A stretch of DNA of 64,000 bases from Blasia pusilla (Eukaryota; Marchantiophyta; Marchantiopsida; Blasiales), in contig CM114275.1 in the NCBI GenBank assembly GCA_050084515.1, positions 26,660,001 through 26,724,000 of the forward strand, given 5' to 3'. The notes under the pieces were generated by a model. The model was given only the letters and a program-made list of their open reading frames with translations, did not search any database and was not told where the DNA came from. Position numbers and translations under genes: made by a program. Shown in pieces: positions 49,651 to 61,499 of the stretch (its first letter is position 1; each line of letters begins with the position of its first letter).

Positions 49651-51835
49651 ACCTCACCTTTCTATATGGTTTTGGTGGCGACGATGGAAATATAAAAATC
49701 TTCACACCAAGGCCAACCGAATCGCTTTCGTCTCTCCTCGTACTTCCGTAAGGTGAAACCCTCAAATATGTAACCTTTTGATTGAGTGTATCAAACTATG
49801 TTGCCACATTGTCCATGATTACTAGAACGTGTGGAGATAAGAGATACTCCAAGAAAGATGAAGCCCTATACACCAACTTCTTCCATGTAGTATGGGAGTA
49901 GATGGCATCAACATTTGGGAATATGAAAGGATAGTCATCCTCATTTCATTAGTATTCCTAGTCAACGACTATCCTTCCTAGGGAAAATATCCCAAGACCC
50001 ATGCTAAGACCTAAACTTAAGTCTTTCATTATGTACATCCTACATCATGTCTATGTGAGCGCACCAACAAGGATCGAGGCAAGAAGATGGTGATTTGCAT
50101 AACAGTGACAACACTCGAATGATATGACAAGAGCAAGTTGGAATGATAAAAATTTGGAGATTTACCGTATGGTTAGATGGCTTGGTTCATTTTCTTTGTG
50201 TAGTTCTGCTATTATGAGGCGGTTGTCTGGTGAAGGGCGGGCGGTGTTCCGTAAATGAGAGGCCTCGTGTTTAGACACATGGCCATTTCTTAGGGTTGTG
50301 TACAACCCCAAGATGCAACCCATGGGATAACGCCCTAATTCACCTAGATTTTTTGTCGCTCAAATAGAATCGACGTTATGTTGTCGGTTCCCGTAGGGAA
50401 AATCCCGTTGGAATAAAATTGTGGTCGAGAGGAGAGCCGGTGAGAACCATAGAGGGTGGCCAGTTTTTTTGTGTCCTAAACTTTTAGGTGCAAAAATGGC
50501 CCGACATCTTGACGACCTCAACCATCTAGCTCAAGCCATCTAGTGACCGAAAGTAGTTGCGAACAATCAATTTCTTTGCTACATTATCCATTGGAAATTT
50601 TTTGGGTGCAAAAATGACGTGGCCGTAACCTCCATGGAATCCGGCTCGACCATGCCTTTCAAAGCGTAGACTCACATCTAAAACAAGGCTCTCCGTGAAA
50701 ATAAGGAGCCCTTTACAACTTTACCTACGTCAAAATAAGATGTGACATTGGTCCTTCACTCTTGTGCATGGCACGAACTTCACACTAGTCTCGTTACCCA
50801 GAAGGGGTCACCAACCAGAAAAGTTAGAGTCTCGAAAATCATCTGACCCTGATTATATCCGCCAGTAGTTTTGCTTATTACCAATAAAGCAATCAGAAAT
50901 TTTAGAGAGTAAAAGGAATTAGGAGAGGTCGTAATGGGAATTAGCATAGGCGAGTAAGGGTTTGAGTAGGGCTTTCAGGTTAATTTTGTGAGCAAACCGA
51001 TGGAAAACTAACCCGGAGACAAAAAAATTGTCCACCGGATGTCCCTGAACTGGACACGACGAAACCCTCCGGCAACAGGACTTGATGACATTTTTAAAAA
51101 CCGAATAGGCATATATATATATAATTAATGTATCCGATAGAAAACGGACGGACTAAAAGAAAAAGCTGATCCGAAATAAGATCCCGGAATCAGTGGCGAC
51201 GATTGCAGTAGTACCGACAGACCGAGCGCAAGACGCCCAGACGGTCCTCGGCGAGGCTCGCGTAGCTCGTCACTTTAGACCTACCGAGGACTTTCCGACA
51301 AGAAGCGATCCCGGTCCGGATTGCGAATTCCAGTCGGCATTTTCCACATATTTGCGGATATCGTGTCGGGAAGTTTCCTAGACTGTCAGTTGTGTATCCG
51401 GCATTTCGAAAATTTGTCGGCTGGCTTCACAAAGAACGGGACGCTCGTGAGCAGGGGGGCGGTAGTTTTACTGCGATGGCGGCTAGGACTCGGGAGCGAG
51501 CGTGCTGCCGAGGACTCACAGAAAGAGGAACCGGACCAATCACGCACACGCAGTCCGGTGAGGATTTCCACGAATTCGATGGTGAGGAGGATGCAAGGGG
51601 AAAATATCACGGCGTTGGCCAATGTCCGCGAGGGGGATTTGACGATGCCGCGTTCCGATGGCAGCGCGTGGGACCGGCGAGACTGCAGTCGCCGCAAGCG
51701 GGGCCGGGGTCCCGTTGCTCAATATCAAATATGGTGGTCGCAGCGCAGCAACTTTGCCAATTGTTTGCTTGGAAGCTGAGCGGAGTGTCCGAGTGCATAT
51801 GCGCACGGCTGCGGTTCCATTGAGCAGAGACCGCC
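49651..51835. other. Intergenic sequence leading into a GC-richer promoter region
   Basis: 49651-51180 contains no supported gene. From 51190 the sequence is GC-rich with overlapping frames (51193-51381, 51321-51823, 51658-52080) that look like compositional artefacts; it probably includes the upstream region of the duplicated hydrolase gene. Confidence 0.4.
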
Positions 51836-52830
51836 ATGGCTGGAGCGACTTTCACGCATCGCTCGACGCTGGAGCGTTCGCATGTCCTCTGCAACGATCT
51901 ACTGCGAGTTTCAGAGGTCAGTCGAGCGGGCATGGATGGATTCCACCCATCTCTTTGAATCAATTGCACGCATGGATCGGTCACTTGTGTCGGATCATAG
52001 TGACCGGTTTCCTGGGACGAACTGGCTTTACGTTGGATGGTTGTCATGTTCCCGCGTCCATCATAGGATGGTACTGTTGAACTCCCCAGCCGTGTGTGAG
52101 GAGCGGTACCGGAATCATCCGTATCTTATGGAGAGGTATGGTGAGGTGAGAGTGATCGTCTCGTCTTCGGTTCTGGATCACCATGAAATGTCGTGAGCTC
52201 TTCTTGCAGAGCTCGAACTGGATCCCGATGATCACCGGCTCGTCGAGCCATCTAAATGGCCCGGCCTGAATTGGATGACCGTCGCCTACAGGAACTCCGG
52301 GCGCTTGTGAAGCTCCTGGAAGATATCGAGAATTAAACTCTGATGTCCATGGATCGGGCTCAGCTGCATGCAGCTGCAAAGACCTGTTGTTAGAGCTGGA
52401 CCGCTGTTTTCTATTCGACACTCCAAGGCAAATGTGTATGGTTCGGTTACCATAGCTAGAGGATGAAGCTCAGCCGAGTGACACTGCCTTCTGGGATTTA
52501 TTTCCGCACGAGCAAGTTCCGTATTTTGTGTCGAATATTGTTGTTTTCTTTATTTTGCGTGTTCATCGAGAGAAAATCAACAAATCATTCTGGTCATTTC
52601 GAATTCCAAGGCGTGGCCTCTCGTTGGCCTGGCAGTGCCAAACCTGTGTAGGCTTAAGGTTGCAAATGGAAGTCTTCCGTTCGATCTACATCTGCCAAGT
52701 GATGCGTGGAACTGTTGCGTTTTGTTATCATTTCAGGCGAGAGGTGGCTGTGCATTCGACAGGTTTATGAGGAGCGTAGACATTCAACCCGAAAGAAGAG
52801 CGGGAGCGTATCCCACCCTCACTATTGGAA
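51836..52830 (+). pseudogene. Truncated tandem copy of the alpha/beta hydrolase (exons 1 and 2)
   Basis: An exon of exactly 27 codons (51836-51916) encodes MAGATFTHRSTLERSHVLC and ends before the donor GTCAGTCGAG, as does exon 1 of the full gene at 52899 (MAGTIFEGPLNSKLERSYVL). After an 820-bp intron, exon 2 starts at 52737 (ARGGCAFDRFMRSVDIQPER then RAGAYP) and matches AKAALDKFIKSVEVHPERRT of the real gene. Similarity stops near 52810-52830, where the sequence runs into the upstream region of the next unit. The Ser, Asp and His of the active site are not present, so it cannot be an enzyme. Confidence 0.75.
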
Positions 52831-52898
52831 GGAAATGCCGATCTTCTGGCAGCAGGACCTCGGAGGCAGTTCGACATCGTTATGAAGCAGCGACCACC

Positions 52899-55800
52899 AT
52901 GGCTGGAACGATTTTCGAGGGCCCCTTGAATTCGAAGTTGGAACGTTCGTACGTTCTCACTAATGAGCAAGTCTCTACGGTCAGTCGAGTTCACATGCCT
53001 CTGTTCCATGATTCTCCTTCAATTACACCCCCCATGATCGTCGGATCAATTCGCTTGTTACCGTCGTGACCAGACAGCACCGTGATTGCTTCATCCCGCT
53101 ACAAGCTATCTGACCTAGCTACAACTTTGATGGTTGTCGGCCTTGTAATCCTGTAGCTGGAAATTATGCATTTGAAGTCCTGATGCGTTGTGTAGGGATA
53201 AGTCTCGACAGTTCGGACAACTGCGGATGAAAAGGATGAATTGCTTTTCCGTTCAATTATGACGGATTCGTATGAGCGCTTCATGCATAACCAGAAATGG
53301 ATCCACAAGCCTTAGGCTCGTTCGTTGGATAGAACCGGCTTAGCTAACTTCGATGAACGTCATCTCACCAGCAACTCCGCGCTGGATGGAAGATAAGACA
53401 GGAAGCGCAATTTTTGCGGGTCTATGGATCATCGGTCATGAAATCTGCATGCAATACAACTTAGAAGATTGTCGTGTAAAGCAGAGGAGCCAAGACATGT
53501 TCCCATGGTTGTACATGGTGCAAAGTTCCCTAGTTGCGTGAAATGGAAATATCACACTCCATAGATCGGACATTTTCGGACATCTTCACCTGATTATGCC
53601 ATGCCATAAGATGAGAAATTTGCATTCATGTATTTCTCCCAGTAAACATTCAAGATGCTTGCTGCTTTCTTACGTGCACTTATCTGAACATATGCTAATG
53701 TGACATGGAAACTTGACGATGTCAGGCTTGTTTTCTTCTTCTTTTTCTAGGTTTGAACGTGTTTTGTTTGCTCGTCTCCAAACAAGATTCGACCTCACAT
53801 CAAGATAGTCAATTCGGACTCCCCAAGGCCTCCTATCTCCTTGGGAATCCGCTTGAGGCCTTGGGAACCCTAAACGCTAAGGCCCAGTAAACCTACAATG
53901 GAAGTTCGATGAACGTCATCTCACTAGTGCCGACAATCAATTAAATTGGTCGCAATTTGTGCGTGTTGTTGTGAGTTCAGGCGAAAGCTGCACTCGATAA
54001 GTTCATCAAGAGCGTTGAGGTTCATCCGGAAAGAAGGACAGGAGCGTACCCTTACTACCTTCTGCACAAACCCGGGGAGTCTGTCTACGGCACCGTTTTA
54101 TTTTTTCATGGGTTTTCCAGCAGGCCGAATCAGATGTGGCGGCTCGCTCAGTACTTGTTCGACAATGGCTTCAACGTGGTGCAACCTGCCATCTCTAACC
54201 ACTACCTCGTCAATCCTGATAAGAACTGGCCCCAGGTATTTACACACATCCTGGGATCATGGACAATCTTGCGACATCTGAAGACGGTCGGGACCTCCTC
54301 ACGAAGAATTATAGCTCAATTTGTCTTCTGCTCTTGAAGAAGTGATTCTATGTCATGTTAAAGTTAGAGGCGTAATCGTCGGGCCACGTAAAATGAGATG
54401 GGAAGTAGCGCTCTCTTGACGATAAGTCATGTTGTCCAGAAGTCCGACAACCAAGGAGAAGAGAAGTAAGTCTCGGATTGTGTGGGAGACTAATTTTTCT
54501 GAGTTCGAATCGCCTTCTAGTAATGCGGACTTCAGTATCAAGAGGTTTAACTGAACGGTCCAGTCATCTATGAACTTTACTAGTTTGCACTGTCGGAGAA
54601 AAATTGGAGGCCACTGATCCTGAGGTCCTTCCTTCGTGGGGCGTGGCTGAATCTGAAGGTCGATCTGAAACCACAATGGAAAGGTCCCATTCGACAGAGA
54701 TTCGTGGAGGATCCAGTTCTGAAAGGTGCCATGGACAACCTCGAGAGTATGAGCAGAGTTACTCAGGAACAGGTTTTTCAGCTGAGCTCACTTTCTCAAA
54801 CTCATTAGATTTCTGGCGTCTGATGAGCATCACAAAAATGTCATCACAATAATGAATTTCCTTCGCTTTCGCAAACGCCTCTGGAACTCTCCGTGTAGAT
54901 TGATTGCATTTCTGGCGTCTGATAAATGTCACACAAATCTCAGAACAATAAGTGACTTCCTTAGCTTCTCCACATGGAAGTCTCCGTGTGGATTGACGGA
55001 GTCTCTGATGGACATGTCGTGCATATGGCTGAATCAGCTCAACTTCATCCTCGAAAGAGTACGCGCTCTATCGCCCGACATGGAGGATATCGTCGCTGCC
55101 ATCAATGATGGCGACTACACCGCCGCATTTCAGAAGTGAGTAGCATGAACCTGAAACTCGTGTTTGCTATCTAGATGAACTGCCGACCAGCAGGCATTCG
55201 AGGTGGTCGGTGGTCTTCTTTCCTCCCAGTGCCGTGTGGTTTCCAACTATTTCCCAACTTATTTGACAATCCATCCATCCCACTCTCCCTTTTCCAAGAA
55301 GAGAAATTCGAATCGAAGGGGTTAACGAGGATGTTAATCTCACAGGTACTACGATTCGAGCCATTTGAAGTACGTCGAGGATGCGGAGGCGCGTCTTGCG
55401 GAGGTCGAGTCCCTCCCAGGACCTGCGTTCACAATCGGTCTGTCCGTCGGAGGAGCCGTGGCTCTCGCTCTTGCCGCTCATCGTCCCGACAAAATCGCCA
55501 AGGTTGTAGCGTATGCGCCTCTTCTGAAGGTGAGCCGACCATCGTCGATTCTAAGGCATCGATCAACTTTCTGGCCGAGCGTCGTCCGCCCCTTTAGGGT
55601 GTGTAGCCATTAAGAGACGTACTAGCACGAGGAAGTGATGGGTAATTTAACCGTCATCAAATAGTAGCCGATCATTATAACTGCACTTAGGTGGGACGAA
55701 ATGAATTCCTTCGCAAAAGAAAGAGAGCGAGAGAGAGAACTCGGAGCATCGATGGCGCCTTCCAGGCCCGTGAGCACGCCCGGATCGAAAATAAGCCCTT

Positions 55801-56848
55801 CTGCATATGAATTACATCATTCTCACCTAATTAGATGGGAGGCGTTCGAGTGTAGAGGTGAAGACTGGTAATTTAAACGCTTTGTTGTCACGAATGTGAA
55901 GTGTGACATATGTGAAGTGCGGTGTAATTTCTCATGTGGCTACGCGGCTGCAGGAATTGGGCGAGGTGAAGAGGCAAGCGAGTTTAATAGCCGGTCCGTT
56001 GGACGTGAAGGAATCTGGCTGGGATCCGAATCTGCAGTTCACAGTCGGCTGCTTCGCTGCCACTGATGTCTTTGGAAACCACGTGATCAAGGAAACTGAC
56101 AAATTAGCCCGGACTTCCACCTTCTTGATGCTTACGGAGAACGATGACTCTGCCGACATCCCCACCAATAAGCTCTTCACTTCCAGATTGAAATCACTCG
56201 CAGGTCTCGTCGACACAGACTCTGCTTCTCCCCCGTATTTCATGAGTGAGCTTGGAAGCAGGACCCCAGCGTCGTTTCCTGGATAGAAAGGGTACCTAGG
56301 ACGGCTCTCGTCCATCGCTAATTGGAGAACCGTGACGCTCCCTTTCTCGCACCTGTGTACGCGGAGGAATTATCTGCAGTTCATCTTTCTCCGGTGAGCT
56401 CGTCCAATCGGCGACTGATGTCCAGAGCGTCTGGTGGTTTCTGCAGGACGTTCTGGAGTGCCACACATAGAGGGGATGTACAGTGCGGATCAAAGAGTAC
56501 CTCACCCCATGGTGGATCCAACAGAGGTAAGAGCAATTCGCTCGAATGTTTGCCTCGAGTTCTTATGCATACAATATTCATTCATTCCATGGTCATGAGA
56601 GAAACATGAAATCGGCAGTCCACCGAACCATCCTCGTAAAACATCTGCGAACCTTGGGTTCTCCTTGTAGAGAATTGACAATCTGGTACGCCGGTCCGAA
56701 TGCGCAGGTGAGCCAGAATATGACAAATAGGTACTGGGCGAGTTTGTACCAAGAGACGTTTCGATTTCTCGTCGAAGGTAGAGCGAATATGGCAAACCTG
56801 AAGAAAGAGGCTCAAGATCCAGAATTGCCTCGGGTTGCTCCTGTGTAG
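52899..56848 (+). CDS. Alpha/beta hydrolase, 400 residues
   Basis: Eight exons join in phase: 52899-52979, 53981-54235, 54659-54772, 55038-55135, 55346-55529, 55954-56203, 56447-56526 and 56708-56848. The fold shows TVLFFHGFSS (oxyanion region, residues 65-74), the nucleophile elbow GLSVG with Ser216, an acidic candidate in LTENDDSADIP (Asp308, 309 or 312), and a His in VPHPMVDP (His347). The protein ends in PELPRVAPV. No clear signal peptide or membrane helix is visible, so a soluble enzyme is likely. The substrate is unknown; the family includes esterases and lipases. Exon 4 has a poor pyrimidine tract before its 3' splice site, the weakest point of the model. A truncated copy of exons 1-2 lies just upstream. 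Confidence 0.85.
54806..54997. repeat. 99-bp tandem duplication in hydrolase intron 3
   Basis: TTTCTGGCGTCTGAT(G/A)A...CTTCCTT(C/A)GCTT...AACTCTCCGTGTAGATTG occurs twice, with starts at 54810 and 54909. The copies are around 75-80% alike by eye. It lies between exons 3 and 4. Confidence 0.7.
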
Positions 56849-58539
56849 CCAAGTTCATGCGGCTGGATTAACTTTCGCCGCGAATCCACATCTCCGATAT
56901 GAGACGCATGACATGATGCTTGTGGTTTTCGTGGCCATTTTCCACGTATATGCGCCAGATTCGTTTTGTGACTTTGCTTCTAATAAATTTAGCGGCGCCA
57001 GGAAATGAGACTCGATATGTCACGGCGTCCTTGATATTTAGCGCAAAGTATTTGACGGAAAAACTCATTTTTCTTAATGCGAAAGAATTATTATTTCCAA
57101 AAAAATGTAGACATTTTTTATGTATAATTATCATTCACTACTTTCCTTTCTAAAGGGAAGTAATAAGAAATGCATGATGTAATTATTTCCCCAAAAATGA
57201 CTTTTTTATGTGTAATTATCATTAATTATTTTCCTTTTTATTTACTTTCCCGAGAAGGGAAGTAATAAGAAAAAGATAATGGAATGCAAAAGAAGATGAA
57301 ACCAAGCCATAACAAAAAACAATTAAACAATTTGCAAGATTAAAAAATGAATTTCATAAGGATATTAGTAGTTATTCTAGTTGATGAGCTATGAATGGAT
57401 GACGAGGGGAGCCTCCTCAAATCACTTTGCCAGTGGTAAGCATATGTTTTCAGGAAAGTATTGTATTCAACCAACATATGTAAGTGCTTTAATACCTCCA
57501 CTACAAAAGGAATTAATTCGTCGGTTGCATGTCTTACGACATAACTACTTGTTTCTTTGTTGCTACTTCAACCACATAACCTTAAGTATATGCAAGTTCT
57601 TCTTCAGAAGATGTTGGATCAACAACCACCATATTACCCAATAATCAAAAGTCAGCTCGAGACATAACAAAATCAACTTCTCGATGAGAGGTTGTGTGTG
57701 TAGGTGGAGGTAGGACATGTAACTGCTCTTGCCTAATAATATATCATGTAATACGAGCCACCAATGCTACCTCCTCTCTAATCACATAATGTGTCGCCGT
57801 TCATTCTCCATCATATACACAATGTCAGGGGGGAATATGAATATCCTTTGGATCAATGAACTCCCCACATACACAATCCAACACACCCACTAGAGAAGGA
57901 TGAGGAAGTCTAAGGCCTAACCGAAAAGCTGTGGAGAATATACTAAGTCTTATAGGAAGATGCAATGCAAGAATAAGAGGATTTATAGTAAGCGATGCTC
58001 TCGGTCATGTCCCTACACATGAATGCACACAACCTCCATGAGTGTTACAAGATGTGTGAGAAAGAATGATGGAAAAGTTAATTTGGTATAAATTATTTAA
58101 GATATGCTCTTGAAGTCAATCATTGATATTGTCAAGCTGTAACTTTCAAGCTCATAAGACCACTCTAGAATTGTACAAAGGTAGAATGTCCCTTGAGGTC
58201 TCTCCTCTTCTTCTATGAACTTAGAGATAGGTATAGTGAAAAAAAATTAGCTCTACCCATCCTTATTTCATATTTCTCTTCTCCTAGCATTAGAAGATCT
58301 TCTTTGGATTTCATCTTGTCATATCTAGCCATGATCTCATCCTTATCTTACTTTTCACCAACTTATGGGTCTTCTCTCATCTTTACCACATGTGGTTTGT
58401 CTTTCTTATTTTTGGTTAGTTCTTTCCCACTTATGCACTACATAGTATAGACTCTAACTTAAGCATACCTAACAAAGCATGGTTACAAACCTCCCTCATT
58501 TAAGACATAATATCCTCGTTGTGAGAATTCTTGTATTGT
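56849..58539. other. 3' flank and AT-rich intergenic sequence
   Basis: A two-copy repeat is present at about 57110-57270 (TGT(A/G)TAATTATCATTAA.. and GGGAAGTAATAAGAAA). No gene is supported. The last part may include the 3' end of the gypsy element on the minus strand. Confidence 0.4.
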
Positions 58540-59950
58540 TAATATTGTGTTAGCCGAGTTGGCTAAGGGTTCTTATGTGGCCTCAAATAATGAATATTCT
58601 TTCTATTTGACCAAGTATTCAACTTATAGATGATGAGTTCCTCGAATGAGTTTCTTCAAGATGTGCTCCACTTCAAATTCTTCATGATCTCCTATCATTT
58701 GAGCTAGTGGTGGAGGTTGAATATTGTCCTAAAATATTTTAGAACGTGGAATAAACGATCGAAGAAGAGAGATATGAAACACAAGACAGATTTTCATATG
58801 CATTAGTAAGTCTAACTTATACACCAAGTTATCCACTTTTCGTAGAATGGCGAAAGGTCCAATATTCTCAAGATTAAGCTTTAGCATACTTGTAAATCAT
58901 AAATTGGTTATTCCTAAACAATTTATGATTCATGAAACTTTACATGTCGATGATGAGCATCTACATATTATTTTTGTCAATTTTAGGTAATATCCAACTT
59001 CTCCTTAGCTAGTTGAACTCCTCTTTGAATTTGATCCAAAAACTTACTAATTATCCATACATTCCATTGGAAGTTTCCTTATTCGAGTGAGACTAAAAGG
59101 AATCAAGGGACGCTCCCTATACACTAAAAAGAATGATATTGCTTTAGTAGACGAGTTCATTGAGTTATTACATGAGAATTCTACCAATGGTAATAAGAAG
59201 TTTCATATTTTTTGGTCCTCTAATGTTAAGGCCCGTAGCATATCCTCAATGGTATGGTTAACTCTTTTACTTTGCCCATCTGTTTGAGGAAAGTAAGTAG
59301 TGGATATGACTAGTTTAGTTTGGAGCAATCCAAATAAGCGTTTCCAAAATAGACTTGTGAAGTAGGTTCCTCTATCAATGATAAGCACTTGAGGAAGAAC
59401 ATGATAAACAAAGATTATCTCGATGCATATCCTAGCCAACTTTGGTGCAGTAGCGGTCTTCTTGGTCAGATGGAGGTGGATCATCTTGCTTGAAGTTAGT
59501 CCATCCACAAATACTACAATAAAGTCATAGGCCTTCATCAAACATGATAGCTCACAAACAAGATCCATGCTAACTTATTTCCAACATTTATAAAGTGTTG
59601 AGATGGGTTGTAACAATCCTCTTGGTTTTCTATTACTATCGTTGATTTATTGACAAACCATAAAACTCCTTATCTATGCATCAACATCTTCTCTTATTTT
59701 GGGCCAATAGTATTTCCATTGCAAGCTCTCCAAGGTTTTTCCAACCACCATATCACTTGCAATATTTGAGTTGTGAGTCTCTAACAATACTTGAGTGTGT
59801 ATCGTTGCCCTATTAATCATCTGGAAGAGACACATGCATAAGATGACAAAGAAAGCGATCCTTAGGAAAATTGTCATGCGCATACACATCGCTACACAAC
59901 ATAAATTGCTGTCATCAAACACACACACAAACACGCACGATCCCATGCTA
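58540..59950 (-). pseudogene. Chromodomain-type Ty3/gypsy integrase, decayed
   Basis: On the minus strand the H2C2 region (59840-59674) reads LLETHNSN...GKTLESLQWKYYWPKI. The core (59568-59203) follows, with FVDGL for the first Asp and LIIDRGTYFTS for the second. The third acidic site reads PQTDGQSKRVN, where the usual Glu is replaced by Lys, so this copy is catalytically dead. Further on, about 58570-58690, EVEHILKKLIRG and VEYLVK, a stop, then KEYSLFEAT resemble a chromodomain. Several stops interrupt the frame. Chromodomain gypsy elements target heterochromatin; here only a relic remains. Confidence 0.7.
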
Positions 59951-61365
59951 ACTCATGGCATCCAAACACAGAGGCGAGAAGTACCAAAATATCTCCAATA
60001 AAGTAAGATCCAATCTCTCTCTACACCATCTCTCACCATAGCTCTCAAAGGTGTGCACTCTCTCTCATGTCAAACCAAACCCACTCTCCTAATGAGAGGC
60101 TTGGGTTACACTCACAAGGCAAGGGACCATAGCTCCGCCGCCTCATGCCAAGAAGTTCAACAAAGAGAGAATGAGCTCTAAAGCTCTCTCCATGGTAACC
60201 TATTCTCCCAAGTCACCTCCTTGGCTCTTGACCTCATGTAGGAGGTCAAGAGCCACTCACCAAAAATAGAAATTTGATCATATACTCAAAATGGTACTTA
60301 CCTAAACTAGTAAGTTCCTCAATATGGCTCCAAATGAGCCGAAACGAAGGGGAAACATGCTCTCTCAGGTTTTCCGGGGCCTCAGCAGGTCATCCTCAAC
60401 CAGTTGAGCTTGTCCTCCACTACTCACGAAGGCGCTCTCCTAGATCTCACCGATCTATCCTAAAAGACGTGACAGTTGTCGTGCGCATACACATCGCTAC
60501 ACAACATACCTCGCTGTCATCGAACACACACACAAACAGGCACGATCCCATGCTAACTCATGGCATCCAAACATAGAGGCGAGAAGACCCAAAATATCTC
60601 CAATCGCCCCCCTAGCTGGTGGTTAGGTCCCTCTAACTCCATATAGCCATCTATCTCTACATACCACGACATACATCTTTAGGACGCTAAGAGCAGAAAG
60701 GCCGGGTGCTCATGTGGCTCCATCGTTAGTCGCCTTCCTGTCATCAATGTCATAGAAAGAGTCAGAATCGAAACCTACCTAGTATCTCCTCTATGTACAT
60801 CTGGGACATATCCATCGTCCCCGAGGAACCCTAATGAGAGGTGGCGTCAGACATGCCATGTGCCAACCTCTCAAACATCCATCACAGACTAGCATCGTGG
60901 CCGCATCATGGGCAGAACCACACAACATACAACGCAAGCCTGTAGGAACTACTGCTAAGCTCGGATCTACTGTACCATCAATGTTAGGAAGATGACATGG
61001 CGCACAATTACGCATATGGTCCTTCCATACCATACCATCGCGTCCCTCCAGTAAGAGAACACCGGATGGCAAAACGTCACGCACTCTCAAGATAGTGCGC
61101 CCTGCAATCACACCCAACGTCGTCGGATATAGGAGGTCAAGGGCCACTTATCAAAAATAGAAATTCGATCATATACTCAAAATGGTACTTACCTAAAATA
61201 GTAAGTTCCTCAATATGGCTCCAAATGAGCCGAAACGAAGGGGAAACATGCTCTCTCAGGTTTCCCGCGGCCTCAACAGGTCATCCTCAACCTACTAAGT
61301 CTGTCATCCACTACTCATGAAGGCGCTCTACTAGATCTCACCGATCTATCCTAAAAGACGTGACA
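59872..61365 (-). mobile_element. Internally deleted PHD-finger gypsy element
   Basis: Read on the minus strand the order is: partial 5' LTR (61365-61131, starting TGTCACGTC), then without gap the C-terminal integrase with PHD finger (61130-60791), a spacer, the G run (about 60612-60600), the extra subrepeat (60604-60477) and the full 3' LTR (60474-59872, ending in CA). The fusion point joins LTR sequence (GACCTCCTATATC) to integrase (CGACGACGTTGGG). Everything from mid-LTR to mid-integrase is lost. The flanks (AAAAT and AAACG on the plus strand) do not form a clear 5-bp duplication. The element interrupts gypsy sequence. Confidence 0.8.
60791..61147 (-). pseudogene. Integrase C-terminus with intact PHD finger
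   Basis: The frame encodes GRTILRVRDVLPSGVLLLEG, then GLRCMLCGSAHDAATMLVCD and GCLRGWHMACLTPPL, ending RGRWICPRCT and a stop. The eight C4HC3 zinc ligands (CMLC, CDGC, H-x2-C, CPRC) are all present, unlike the copy at 1390-1548. About a dozen residues differ over the shared 108, so the PHD region is conserved between copies that are otherwise broken. The first residues (MALDLLYPTT) come partly from the LTR and are not native. Confidence 0.8.
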
Positions 61366-61499
61366 AAACGCTAACCATCAGTAATCTCTTCTCGTTAATT
61401 TACTGATTCTTAAAAAAGGAGGAAAGGAGAGGATCGATACAAATAGGCGGAGATCAATAGTTTGAAGAGAGGAAAAACCCATCTCCTTGTCATAGATAA

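Noticed and set aside
51321-52196. Several overlapping open frames on both strands
   Set aside because: They overlap in different frames of a GC-rich stretch, have no domain, and one lies in the intron of the duplicated hydrolase. Composition explains them.
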